The notes below the pieces were generated by a model, which made no database searches, had not been told where the DNA came from, and worked only from the letters and a program-made list of their open reading frames with translations. A DNA stretch of 64,000 nt from positions 4,072,844 to 4,136,843 of the forward strand of contig JBCAQO010000001.1 of the NCBI GenBank assembly GCA_039111635.1, written 5' to 3'. This DNA is from Heterobasidion occidentale. Its lineage: Eukaryota; Basidiomycota; Agaricomycetes; Russulales; Bondarzewiaceae. Made by a program: the position numbers and the translations under genes. Below are positions 1-13,773 of this stretch, piece after piece. Numbering within the stretch: position 1 is the first letter of the stretch; each line of letters opens with the position of its first letter.

Positions 1-432
1 TGATCCCGTGCCAATGCTATCGATGCTCTGTTGCTTATCATGTCGCAATAGAGAGAACAGCAAGCTTACGACAGCAGTAACAGTGTCCATGCTGGTGTCT
101 TTCAAGTCGTTGAAAACGTGAACATTGAAATTCTGACCCTGAACACGCGAAGCGGCCAAGTCTTTCAAAGATATCGAAATAGCAAAGCTCGCACCGTACC
201 TTGTTTGCTTTGATGAGTGGGCCAGGAAAAGTAGACCCGGCAAGAACGGTACTGTCAAAATAATGATCAAGACACAGAATATCAGTAGAGTGGGGTGGAC
301 GTACTCGCGAGTGAATCCATCGGGAGATATTTCTTTGTTAGTGATATGCAAAACACTGATAGGGTTAATGGACGCAAGCGCGCCGCCGAGTAAACCGGCG
401 ACAAAAGCAAATTTTGCCTGAAATAAGAGCAT
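1..432 (-). CDS. Membrane protein, N-terminal part, cut by the window edge
   Basis: An open frame starts at an ATG at 432 and runs without a stop for 144 codons off the left edge. The first ~22 residues are hydrophobic and look like a signal peptide or signal anchor. A second strongly hydrophobic stretch (about residues 48-70, rich in Leu, Ile and Val) would make a membrane segment. A third hydrophobic run lies near residues 118-130. I do not recognise the family. An intron is possible around base 220, where GTACGG follows an AG, but reading straight through keeps the frame open, so I left it unspliced. The 3' part and the true length are not visible. Confidence 0.45.
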   Translation of the reverse strand, partial: MLLFQAKFAFVAGLLGGALASINPISVLHITNKEISPDGFTREYVHPTLLIFCVLIIILTVPFLPGLLFLAHSSKQTRYGASFAISISLKDLAASRVQGQNFNVHVFNDLKDTSMDTVTAVVSLLFSLLRHDKQQSIDSIGTGS

Positions 433-3068
433 GGTGCGAATTGAACGAGAGAGATGATGCTTCAAGTTGAATATTTATACCAACCGCACCGGGCGCTCAG
501 TCTCATGTATGAATTCATGTATAAACGTCTTTCCAAGTAATCTGTCAAGAAACGAGGTATCTTCAAACGAGAGTGAGGCACTTTGTCAAATATAGATCGC
601 GGAAATGGCTCACAACGCATGTTCGAGGCGGAATATTGGCTGCTCAAGCTTGATACTATACATGCATGGCGCGCATGATGAGTAGAATTGAAGAATGTGT
701 CAGAATGCATCGCTCCCTGTCTGAGCATATAACGTTTCCCTCAAGCAATGCCTGGAAGCGCCGTTTCCACACAAAGAAACATCAAATGACTGGTGAATGA
801 ATCACGGTGACTCAGAGCTATAGTCAGCGTGTAGACCACAGCGCATCAACAATGGTGTTGACTTTGACCGCAGAGAAATCCATGCAGAGATATTTAATGG
901 CGAAGGTTTACTGAACTCACTTCTTGGCAGCCGCATGATTTTAAGATACAGCTGAATCCGACTACCCACAAGCGGACAGATTTGATGTTTTCAGTCATTA
1001 CTTGCCAACTCGGCTTACTCGATGATGCATAGAACCAATCTCCTATAGAGCAAACAGATTAGGCCAATATTCATCGCAAAAGGTATTAGCGAACGGTTGC
1101 TGGCTCTAAGGGGAGAGACTCACAATGGCATGTACCATGAGGTTCCATATTATTGTGAGCATGCATGGTTGCATACCCCCGATCGAAGAGATTGACACAG
1201 TAGCGACATGCTATGCTCGAATTTGACTCAGTCTGATGAGTAGAATGTGAAAGAAGACACCACAGGAGTCAGCAATGGACTTGGTTCATACACAACGATA
1301 TACGGCAAACATCAGTTAGTCCGGCAATCGATCTGCATACATTCAAGGTTCAAATCATGATAAATGATGAAGCTTGCGCATACCGTCATGAGAAGCTTAG
1401 AACAACGCGTATGAAGGCCATATGTATTCAAGATGAATGGTTCGTTGGCATGCTTGCTGGAATCATTTTGAGAGCCTAAACGGGATGCAAACTGATGATA
1501 GTTCGGAAAAAATGTATCAGTATGTGCACTATAACTTCCCGAGTCCTACTGAGTTGGGGGTCTTCAATTCAATATGGTTCAAATCGATATCTTATATGAA
1601 AGAATCGTTGACCATGCCCCAAGACGATCCTTAGACGATGGAGGACGAGTAGATTGGGGTGACTGAGTGAAAGCGCGAAAGACTTTGATGGGACCGTGAG
1701 AAAATCCTCATCCGCGGGGTTCGGCAATATCCGAATCAAGGTCAGTGACTTAAGAGCCAAGATCCCCAAATCCAAAACTACAACCTCGCATATTTATCGC
1801 AGCTTGAAGCCTTACTTCGTTCCTAGCCGAATCAACCTCCACACAACATATTTCCAAATGCGGTGAGCCACTATATCTGATCCGTTCATCTGTGTGTAGA
1901 TTCGTTCCCGGCGAAATCAGATTTCAAGAATCTCCACGGGCAGCTGCAATCATCGGGTTCTGAAGCGCGGTGCTCGTCGCGTGAACATTAAGACGTGAAC
2001 AACAGTTCATAACGCCCAACTGGCATGTGTTTGAAACATACCTCCGATAGTATCTCAGGGTACTGTTATCTGCCTCGGTGGCTATGTCACGTAATAGAGG
2101 GTCGCAGATTCGCTGCGTGTACACGTGGGCAAACGAGAGCATTGGAAGAATTTGAGAAGGTGCGAGCAGATTGGCCAATATTTTCGTACTGAAAACAGAT
2201 CATAACGAATGGTTGCAGGTCGAAGGTACATCGACCCTCTCTTCGTACATTGTCGATGGTCATAGATATAGTGCATGCTGAATCAGCTGCCTGCCCGCTG
2301 CTTGAAAGATTGCGGATAGACCGATATGTACCTCATCGCTCGTACTTTATGGGCGCTTGTGCGGTCAAGTACGGTGATCTTGAGACTTTCCTAGGTGCGC
2401 CAGCCATGTGGAAGAACCGCGCGCACCTTTGATACCCCCGCACGGGAGGCTCATCCTCGAGATTAGTCGTAAAAGAGGTCAGGTCGACCATTACATGACC
2501 CGATGATCATTTCAGGCGCTCTAGGATTGTTAGAGTAATCGCCGACAGTCATCGCACGCGCGTTGCCGCTGTATCTTCTTATGCTGCCGATCCCTTCGAC
2601 TTACATGTTTGCCGTACAAGCCAGGGTCGAGCAAGTACCAAACTCCGGTATTTTGTCGTCGTCTGTCCTATCGCCTCGACAGAATGCGAATCCGTTGCTG
2701 GTCAGCTACTTAATCTCGACCTGTCGTCAGCAGATCTTATAGCATTTTCATCTAGTGCTCATCTCAAGGCTGCTACCTCAAGTGAGGATAGACCGTCCAA
2801 CTCCCCTTTGTGCGGCTTCTCTCCTGTGATACAAGCACACATTGTGTGGTTTTTTTGACGCCTCGGAGCGCTTTCTCTCCACTGATTCTTCATATTTTTA
2901 GAGGTCCCACTAGACGATCCTCTTCGGGCAACCACGCCAACAATTCCACATCTCCTGAATCGAAACATCAAACACGTTCGTCAAATTTTACTGATTCGCG
3001 GGTACTTCGCAACATTATATGATTTTTTTCTCTTCTGAGGGAGCGAAATTCTCTCCAGACAGCCGATC
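433..3068. other. Intergenic, gene-poor stretch
   Basis: No frame longer than about 90 codons looks coding on either strand and no conserved motif stands out. Short imperfect repeats occur. A ~50-base segment around 1059-1107 resembles one around 2164-2216 (both contain GGCCAATATT followed by an AACG-ATGGTTGC-like stretch), and TGATGAGTAGAAT occurs near 676 and 1233. This could be old transposon debris. The last few hundred bases should hold the promoter of the zinc-cluster regulator at 3069. Confidence 0.4.
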
Positions 3069-5776
3069 ATGACCGAGCCAGAGTCTCCTACTGTTGGTAC
3101 TAGCGGTAGAACATCAGCGAAACGTCCCCGACAAGCGCTGAATTGTAAGCCTTGCAGGAATAGCAAGCTCAAGTGTGACAGGTTCGTCAGCCGTGTTCTC
3201 TCGCTTAATTGCCCACGCGTCGCATCGTTCGTCCACTCATATTCTTGCTTATGCGGTAGGAAGCGCCCGTGCTCTTCATGCATTTTGAGAGGTATAGATT
3301 CTAATTTGATCCGTAGCACGATGTGTACTCTAATCATAACAATCAGGCCATGCTGCATTCTGCTACCAGAACGAGGGTCCATCATCTGCCCACGACAATA
3401 AATCTAAGTATGTCCATCCGTCCGATACTGATGCCTCCTTTCTCACGATTACCATTAGACCCCACCGTATTGTAAATTCGAAGTTTGAATTCAAGAGAAT
3501 TCAACAGTCCCTTGCCTCTCTGCAGGCGCATGTTCTACGACTCGAGGCCTCCTGGACTCCCGCGCCTGACCATTCGTCGATCCGAGACGGTACACAGGAG
3601 CAAAAATCTTCCTCGCCTGATGTCTCGAACAGTCTCAGCCCCGGCATGACTGGGCACTTGACCCACCGTGGCTTCTATACTGGCCCCACAACTTCCATTT
3701 CATATCTTGAATCAGTGCGTATCACCCCGTTGTTGTCGTGACTTCCTAATGGTCATTTGTAGATCTCATCTCTCAGTGACGAGGGCGACGGAGACATAAG
3801 CAATGTCCATGAGGATATCCTTCCTACGAAGATTCCTCTGGATTATGAAGCCGACATCGACCTCATATCTCAACTTCCGACATTGAGCGTTATCGACAGC
3901 CTCGTTGACTACTACTTCGAATATTGCACCTGGATACTCTCTGTCGTTCATCAACCTTCATTCTTAGAAGCGTGGGCCGAATACAAGTCCGGAAAATCTG
4001 CTAATCGGGTTGTGCTGGCGACCGTATGCGCTATCATGGCGGAAACACTCTGTGATCTTCCCGAGTCTCATCCTATTATCGACCGTCTCACAGAAAGTCG
4101 CGAGAGCCTACGTATTCGATACTACAACATCATGCGGAGTGCATTGCACAGATATCAGCTGGAGACCAATGCTTACAGTATGGAACTTGTCGAGCTGCTG
4201 CTTATCAGGTCACAGGTCCTGATGCGGTCGAACATACATAACGAGGAAATTTGGCGGGTAAGTAGGGAGTTCGTCGCTGTTGGCACCGCTATGGGTCTGC
4301 ACAGGGAACCAGGTACCGGAATGCCGATAGATGTCGCGGAGAGACGGAGATGGGCATGGTGGCATATCGTTGGGATGGAGAGGTGAGCGGCCCACCATGT
4401 CGTCGATTCATACATCCTTGGTCATCATCTACTATGCGATATTTTGGAGATGGCAGGCATTCACATTCGGGAGACCACCATCTATCGCCTCGCATCACTT
4501 CGACACAAGATACCCATCTGTCTGTGATCCTTCTGTAGACTCAACAGGGCGCCTGTTTGTTCCCAACTTTGCACTCTTTCGGCTTGCACATCTTCTGGGG
4601 AATATCATAGACGATATGCTTTCCCTCCGTCCCGTTCCCTACAACAAGGTCATCGCACATGATAAAAACCTCCAAGAATGGCTTGACAGCCTACCTCCGG
4701 AGCTCAATCTCGATGACGATGCACTTGCTCATAGTCTCTGCTCCCCAATCACGGCAGTATGCCGCTTTGGTGCCCAAAGCGTCTACATCAGGTCGATTTT
4801 CCTCCATATTCGCTTCGCCATGCATGAGCCATACGTCATCGCAGCGCATCAATCTCCTGACATGACTCAAAACTGGGGTATTGCTATAGATGCTGCCGAG
4901 AGCTTGATCTCACTCGCCTTGCAGGGGCGTCCAGAGTTCTTGAATAATGCCTCGCCCGCAGTTGCAGGGTATATGATCTTTGGTCCTATCCACATTTTTT
5001 CTGCTGCAATGTTCTTCACCCGTCTCCTCAGCGATAAACCAGACATGTCCGAATCCGCGCGTTTGAGGCGAAATATTCACAAGGCTATTTCCACGTTGGA
5101 ACGCCTTGACCATTTGCCCATGTCGAAGAAAGCCTCCGTGATTCTCAAGGAGTTGGGGCCGTTGTATTCAGAGGAATATGGCCGAGAGTGCATGGAGTCT
5201 CGGTTGCAGACGAAAGCTAAAGTCCTCTCGAAGGTGAAGAATCTGGATTTTCCCTATGACTCATCTTCCCACACCAGGCCAGTTGGCACCGACATGGTGA
5301 CGTCTCCTACCGTGCAGACATACGATACCCCACTTTCCATTGGCTCCGACTCGCCTCACGCATCGAGTCTCCTCAGACAATCTTCGATGACGATGCCCTC
5401 GTCGTTCTCGCTGTTGTCAGACAAATCATCTTCGGCTGATCGACCTTCAGGCGAGGCTACTTTTTTGGATATGGCTATGTCGATGGCCAGTGATGTGGTC
5501 TCCGAGTCATCGTCAATTCTAGGGATGCACATAGCCCAATCAGCATGTTCGCCCTCAGGAGAGTCATCTTCGTCCTCCCCCCTCACCCACATGTCGGCGT
5601 GGCTCCAGTCACAACCATGTATCACCAGCTTTGGTGATCTCGGCGATGGGGTAGAGGCAGGGCTAAGTATGCGCTCAATGGATGAAAGAAGTGTATGGGG
5701 CGCCTCCATAGGCTTCGCACACGGGGAGCTTGCAGAATTTCTAGATGAGATTCAACGAAACATGCCCGCGAACTAG
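3069..5776 (+). CDS. Zn2Cys6 fungal transcription factor
   Basis: Model: exons 3069-3181, 3260-3291, 3347-3407, 3459-3714, 3763-4382 and 4450-5776, giving 802 residues in one frame. Splicing over three small exons assembles a complete zinc cluster: Cys26, 29, 36, 42, 45 and 54, spaced C-x2-C-x6-C-x5-C-x2-C-x8-C with basic residues between, the DNA-binding domain of Gal4-type regulators. A short Gln/Leu stretch after it could be the dimerising coiled coil. From about residue 190 to 560 comes the Fungal_trans (middle homology) region, with the usual HQPSFL-like and WQAFTFGRPP motifs. The tail is Ser-rich with acidic patches, as in activation domains. For the last intron I chose the acceptor at 4449, because the next AG (4456) breaks the frame. 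The target genes are unknown. The frame is intact, unlike several neighbours. Confidence 0.88.
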
Positions 5777-6046
5777 TCAATGTGAATCGGCTTGTATCAA
5801 GCTCACTTCCCACCGATACTGTAGATACGTTAATGAAAAACTTCATGTTTTTTTCGTGAGCCGCACATTTCCAGGGTAATTGAGATAAACGCCCACATTG
5901 CGGTGGCCGGAGTCCCGAGAATGTCACCCAAATTGGGCGTCGCGTTGCAGAACGCTTTCAAAGTTGCGCGCTGCTTGCTCTTCCACTTTGCTAGGCTCTG
6001 TCCCTGTTCTGCTCGTCGTCGCCATCGCCATCGCCGCCTTTTACAG

Positions 6047-7069
6047 ATGTCGAGAGGTCTTCGATGCTTAAAATTGGCTAGCCACGCGCTGGACGCAGTC
6101 AAATCGAGACCTGCATTGACTGCTCGGGCCCCGTCGGGTGAGTTCAAAATATCCTCCATCCAGCTAACAGCGCGTTTATTTCCCCAAAGTCACAGCTCGT
6201 CGGCGGACATTACATGCCCTTTCTATTCATGATTCGCATCATTCCGTGCCGGAGGCGCTACCGCACAGCTCGATGTCCACGTCGACACCGTCTACCGCGT
6301 CCGGTTCTTCCGATTCGCCGCTGGCGCACCACCTCAACACCCTCTTTGCGCCCTAGACTTCAATCAGGAGCTCTCGCAGCGCATATTAACGCACATGAGT
6401 CACAAAGAGGCTGTTCAGGGTCACAACGCTCGATTTAGTTTCATGGGTACGTCTTTTACTACAAGCAGTTTTTCCTTGCTTGATTGTGCTGAACCCTCTT
6501 CCTGCTCGCTATACTATGTCCATCATACGGAACTTCCCATACAATCCAAATTACTCATGTCCAGGCCGTCGCGTGCTCCACTCTTATCTCCTTCTCTTCT
6601 TGCATTCGTCCCCTGCATCGGCACCTTCACTCGATTACGAGGACGTTGCCTCGCGTGCACTCAACACTTACATACTCGGCGAGTTTGTTGCACCCCAATG
6701 GGCATTGGGTGATGTTATACGGTGGACGCCTGCCCGTCCAATTGAAGACAAGGGTCTCACGTCCCTGAAGGGCATTGGTCTATATAAGGTGCATGGCACA
6801 GTGGTAGAAGCAGTCATGGGCGGAGTTTTCCACCAGTTTGTACGCATTCTGTTCTCTTGCATTCACATATTCCATGACCCCAGATATATCATGAACTCAC
6901 TTTATATATTTCAGGGTGGATCGGTCGCACATAGGTTATTTCACACACGACTGCTCCCCCACATTCTGCTACCGGGCGATCAGAAGGATTGCACGACTCG
7001 TTCCATGAACATGCATTGGCGACGTGCGAGAAGATGGGTGGGGCCAATGGACCATTGGTGCTATCATAG
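6047..7069 (+). CDS. MRPL15: Mitochondrial ribosomal protein mL57 (RNase III-like fold), with two frameshifts
   Basis: Model: exons 6047-6137, 6190-6446, 6565-6839 and 6915-7069, about 259 residues if both lesions are ignored. The N-terminus is basic and Ser/Arg-rich, as expected of a mitochondrial import sequence. The body contains the fungal mL57 hallmarks GHNARFSFMGRRVL, SYLLLFLHSS, ALNTYILGEFVAPQWAL, GLYKVHG-VEA and GGSVAHRLFHTRLLPHILLPG. The protein is a structural part of the large mitoribosomal subunit, with a catalytically dead RNase III fold. Two one-base deletions break the frame: one in a C run at about 6351 (GCGCCC then TAG) and one around 6977-6985, after which the frame for the usual C-terminus (HEHALATCEKMGG) continues to a TAG at 7067. 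Since mL57 is normally needed for respiration, consensus errors are more likely than gene death. The family assignment is from memory of conserved motifs. Confidence 0.8.
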
Positions 7070-7499
7070 CTATAGACTAAAAGTACAGCGGTCGGTAATA
7101 TATATGCCAGCTTTCGCCCGTAATATATTCCGTCAGTCATCCAGCACTTTAGCAAAATTTAGGCAGCGCTGACGCGTGGAATCTGTCGTAGTATATCTAG
7201 ATCGCTTTTCATCGTGATCACTGTTGCAAGGTATAAACCTCTGGGTCTAAGGTGGGTTCAGCTCTGAACATATTGAAGATGGCATGCTGTCGGGGCACTA
7301 TTCCCGTGATATTCACTTCCACGCCGAGCAATCACCCAAATCATCGATTGACATGTACCACTATGTGCAAATGCCTTGTCAGGGGTTTTCTGAATTTCAA
7401 AACCGAGAAGTCAGCGAAACTAAGTGTGGGTGCAAGCTTTTCAGATCTAACACAGAGGTTCTGAGCGACATTATACATTCTTCGTAGCAATGTTTGAGA
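7070..7499. other. Convergent intergenic region
   Basis: This stretch lies between the 3' ends of mL57 and the first Old Yellow Enzyme gene. I see no credible coding frame and no repeat. It probably holds two 3' UTRs and the polyadenylation sites. Confidence 0.35.
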
Positions 7500-9742
<2,243 letters not shown>

Positions 9743-11062
9743 CTACGCTACAGCGGCCTTCGTTTCATTGGCAAAAGGCCAATCTATGTAACCCTCGGGT
9801 ACCGTGTGGGCGTAAAAGGTGTTACGATCATACATCGTGAGAGGAATATCTTCCTTCAGCCTCAAAATGAGGTCAGGCTGTGACGATCGTGGTCAGAATG
9901 TCTGTGTAGACAAGGGTGATTGAGAGACCCACATTGGATATGAAGAACCGTCCAAAGACAACGAGCGTGTTATCCTTCTCTGCCGCCTTCAGGGCATCTT
10001 CCCTTTTATACCCCCCAGCGGTGAGATACACTTTGGACCCCCAAAGCTTCCGGAACACTTCGTTGCTCTGCCCTTGTTTAATCTCTATATCCACGGCACC
10101 ATAGATACGAGGCTCGACGAGGTGGATGTAGCCGAAATCGGGGTATCGATCGCGAATGGTTGCGATCATATATGAGAACGTGGGGATAGGGTCCTTCATG
10201 CACATATCTGAATTATGTCGCAATGAGCACAGATATCGCCTTCCAACGTTCAAAACGAATAGCTAACCTTGGAACTCGCTCCACGGGCTGAAGCGAATGC
10301 CCACAACATTCTCGCCCACAGCTTTCGTGACAGCATCGATGACTTCTAATCCGAATCTGGCCCGGTTCTCGATGGAACCACCATATTCATCTGTGCGATT
10401 GTTCGAGACGTCTTGGAGGAACTGATCGGGCAAGTATCCGTTGGCGTTGTGAATTTCGACCCCGTCGAACCCCGCTTTGTGAACCGCGTTCGAGGCTGCG
10501 GTCGCGTAGAGTTGGACGTATTCCTTGATCTCATCCACGATCAATGAGTGAGGTGCAAGGTCTTGACCTTCTATTTTGACATTCCCCAACGAGACTAGCT
10601 GAATATTCCCAGACGAGACACACTTGAAGGAGGGATCCTCGATCACAAGCTGAGCGGGATCCGCTGCACGCCCGAGGGCCCAGAGCTGTAGGTAGATGAA
10701 GGAGCCTTTAGCGTGTACAGCGTCCGTAACCTGATCGTCCCGCATAAGAACAAAACAATGAGCTACTTCACGTCAACATCAACGCAACATCGTACCTTTT
10801 TCCAAGCCGCAATCTGTTCATCAGACCAAATTCCAGGGACGTCGGCGTATCCTCCAGCCTGAGGAGCGATGAAAGCCGGTTCTGAGATGATCAGCGTGCC
10901 TGGGACGCTCGCGCGTTGGACATAATATTTCACGGCCAAATCGGTGGGAACATGTTGCGCATTTGCGCGGAAACGCGTCATGGGAGCCATGACTATGCGG
11001 TGTTGGAGTTTGGCATTTCCAACTGTCAAGGGCTGGAAAAGCTGAGGGGAAGGGCTCGACAT
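9743..11062 (-). CDS. Old Yellow Enzyme (NADH:flavin oxidoreductase), copy 2, intact
   Basis: Model: exons 10796-11062, 10268-10730, 9933-10207 and 9743-9877, 379 residues with all frames agreeing. The exon phases are identical to those of copy 1. Family marks: [12 protein letters not shown] near the start, MAPMTRFRAN, QLWALGRAADPAQL, the active-site HNANGYLPDQFL, the FMN-contacting YGGSIENRARF, and FGRFFISN followed after the last intron by [14 protein letters not shown]. The likely role is NAD(P)H-dependent reduction of alkenals, enones or oxylipins in stress or secondary metabolism; the true substrate is not visible. Compared with copy 1 it carries an 8-9 residue insertion in the loop after SSGNI, which looks like a local direct duplication (SSGNIQ then SLGNVK). 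It is divergent from the E2 gene, with 951 bases between start codons. Confidence 0.88.
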
Positions 11063-12013
11063 GGGCACAAAGAGAAGATGATGGCGGTGTGAAATGCAGA
11101 TGACTTGTGCAGGTCGCCAGACAGTCTGTCGATTATATAGGAATTTTTGAGCCCTATGAATCATGATGTTTGATTTGACGACGATTAGCGACGATTCCAG
11201 ATAGGAGAGAGCATACCGCCGACTCAGGGCCGTGGAGATCAGCAAAGTCGGCCAGATCACCAATTGTCGAGTTCTTCTCCGAAGTCCGTTGTCGATCTGA
11301 TGTACTCATGGCAAGGGTCTCACCAACGCATCGCATTGTATGCAGTAATATACACCTGGCTCGGTTATCACACCCTGTTGATGCTGAGCGCTGAGCGCTA
11401 ATCAACTAATCGCTGCGCGCCAATCGTTGAGTCTTGAGTGAATTTGCAGCCGCATCATGAAGCGACTCCTATATATCAGTCGGAAAGCGTGAGCGGGCGT
11501 TTCACGACCTCTGATTTCATATAAGAAGTGCTGCACTTAGTCTCATGGCATATCTTGACTCAAGCGCAGAAAATCATGGAGTCCTTGTGAATGCGCATTG
11601 CAAACGGCGGGTGGATGATCGATGATAACCGTGCTGCAAGCTCGGAGCTAGCAGACGAGAGCATTTATATGACAGCATATGTCCGTCTGCTGCGAATTGC
11701 CAGTATTGCCTTCAAAAGTTCGTGGTGGAGAGGATGCCAGCAGAGAAGCCAGTATAGCTCTTCGCGTCTTCGCCGGGGCAGGGCTACTTGGGCGACGGCA
11801 AGCTCGAGATGTTATGGGATTTTGGGATTTCCGTAAGCTGGCACAGTTTCGCAAATTGCACTGAAGTGTCGCAGAACGACTGTGGAACAGCTGTCAGCGA
11901 TGGGGACGGAGAGATTTTACTGGTAAGGATATTTTGTCAAGGCGGGGCACTCGGGCCGGTGAAGCCTTGACCCCAGACCCGGCAGCTGCCGAAGGTCATT
12001 ACCCCGCACTCCA
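11063..12013. promoter_or_regulatory. Divergent promoter region, Old Yellow Enzyme copy 2 / E2
   Basis: There is no coding frame of note in this 951-base divergent interval. A GATTATATAGG stretch about 70 bases upstream of the copy 2 start (minus strand CCTATATAATC) looks like a TATA element. The half next to copy 2 is similar to the region upstream of copy 1. No specific operator could be named. Confidence 0.35.
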
Positions 12014-13773
12014 ATGCTGCTCCTCCGTTCATCGCGTCGTCTTCTCGGTCGTCCAGCCTTCCGTTCTCACTTTCACTCCTCTCAATCAATTTGGGCTACG
12101 CGTAAAGTCCTTCAGAAGTTCAAGCTCGCCGATATTGGAGAGGGAATCACAGAATGCGAGGTCATAAAGTGGTCAGTTCATGGTCCGGCCGTGATCCGCT
12201 CAGTCCATACCCTCCAGCATCCATGAATTTACGCTGCGAATTTCCATCTGCAGGAGTGTAACACCATCATGGAACATCAGCGCATTCGATCCTCTCTGCG
12301 AGGTACAGAGTGATAAAGCTAGTGTTGAAATCACCAGCCCTTTCGACGGAACGGTGAAGGAGATTCTAGTCCAAGAGGGAGAGGTGGCGAAGGTCGGCGA
12401 AGATCTCTGCATAATAGAAGTTGATGAAGAGTGTCCGGTGAAGAAACGCCGCTGTCAGAACCAGCGCGCCCTCCCCCTCACCAGGTTCAGGAAACTATCG
12501 ACTCTGCTGATCATGCGTCCTCGGGTGATGGCGTTTCATCACCACCACAAATTCAGGGCGACGCTTCTCAACCTTCTGAGCCGCGCCGGTCTCATCCACT
12601 CGATCCTAACCGCGCAGAGCAAGCGTTTGTGAAGAACACGAAGGATGTTCTCGCTTTACCTGCAGTACGGCATTTCGCACGTCTGAGTGGCGTCGACTTG
12701 TCTCTGCTTGCTCCCGGGAGTGGAAAGAATGGGAGGATTGAGAAGTCGGATGTCGAGGGATATCTTTCTCGTGGGAAGCAGGCGGCAAGCACACAGACGA
12801 GGGCCCGTGAAGCAGTCTCTTTGGAGGAGGACGTCGTCGTCGAACTTGGGAGGACAAGATATGGCATGTGGAAGGCTATGACGAAGGTCGGTTCATCTAA
12901 GATTTCAATGTCATCTGGCAGCTCACTTGAATCTTTAGAGCCTGGAGATACCTCATTTCGGGTAAGCAATGATTTAGGTTGTGTCCCGGCGCATCGCTAA
13001 TCCTTTCGTAGTTATTCAACTTATCTAGATTTGACGGCTTTGCACAATATCCTGCCCATATTAAATGCCCACATTCCAGAACACTACCTACCAGCTCCTT
13101 CTACTCCGCCCCCTTGGCCTCAGTCTCTCCTACATCGCTATATCCTCCACCTTGTCCACCGCCTGTTCTAGACACAGGAAGGTACACGAAATTAACTTAC
13201 TTGCCCATCCTCTTGAAGACCCTGTCCAAGGCTATGGTAGAATGGCCGCTCCTACGCTCCTCCATCACACCAACAGCATCTTCTCTTCCGCCCAATGCCA
13301 AGCCCACGATCACCATTCGCCCCCACGCCGACATCAGCATCGCTCTCTCTACCCCTACAGGTCTCTACACACCTACGCTCCAGCGCGTCGACACGCACTC
13401 AATATACGCGCTTGCCTCGTCGCTCAAACACCTCTCTCACCTTGGCAGACAGGTCCCAAGCGGCCTCACCCTCGCTGAGCTCCCCAAGCGCGGGGGGACG
13501 CTGACCGTCTCGAACGTCGGCGCGATCGGTGCGGGCGAATTCGCCGCGCCCGTGCTTGTGCCCGGCGGCGGAGTAGCTATCGTAGCTCTCGGGCGTGCGC
13601 GCTGGGAGTGGGACGTTAATCGTGGAGACGGGAAGGGTGAGCGACGGCTCAAGGTCGGTGTTAGTTGGAGTGCGGATCACCGTGTTGTGGAGGGCGCAGA
13701 GCTGGCGGCGTTTGTTGAATGCTGGAGAGCATACGTCGAGCAACCTGAACGGATGATTGCAGAGGGTGTGTGA
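12014..13773 (+). CDS. Lipoamide acyltransferase E2 of branched-chain 2-oxoacid dehydrogenase, with a frameshift
   Basis: Model: exons 12014-12171, 12254-12437, 12485-12886, 12939-12961 and 13012-13773, about 509 residues. E2 moves acyl groups from lipoate to CoA in the mitochondrial breakdown of Leu, Ile and Val. Order of domains: a basic import sequence; a lipoyl domain (DIGEGITECEV, lipoylated Lys in QSDKAS, SPFDGTVKEILV); a Pro-rich linker; a peripheral-subunit binding domain (PAVRHFARLSGVDL...GRIEKSDVEGYL); and the catalytic domain ending in WSADHRVVEG with the catalytic His. The 47-base intron 12438-12484 could instead be read-through with one lost base, because the frame after it also works upstream. 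In exon 5 a one-base deletion in the C run at 13109-13113 breaks the frame. The correct frame then runs undisturbed to the TGA at 13771. I judge the gene real and the lesion a likely consensus error. Confidence 0.85.

Noticed and set aside
6480..7172. A single 230-codon frame read as an intronless gene
   Set aside because: Its good part is mL57 exon 3; the ends read through introns and past a frameshift.
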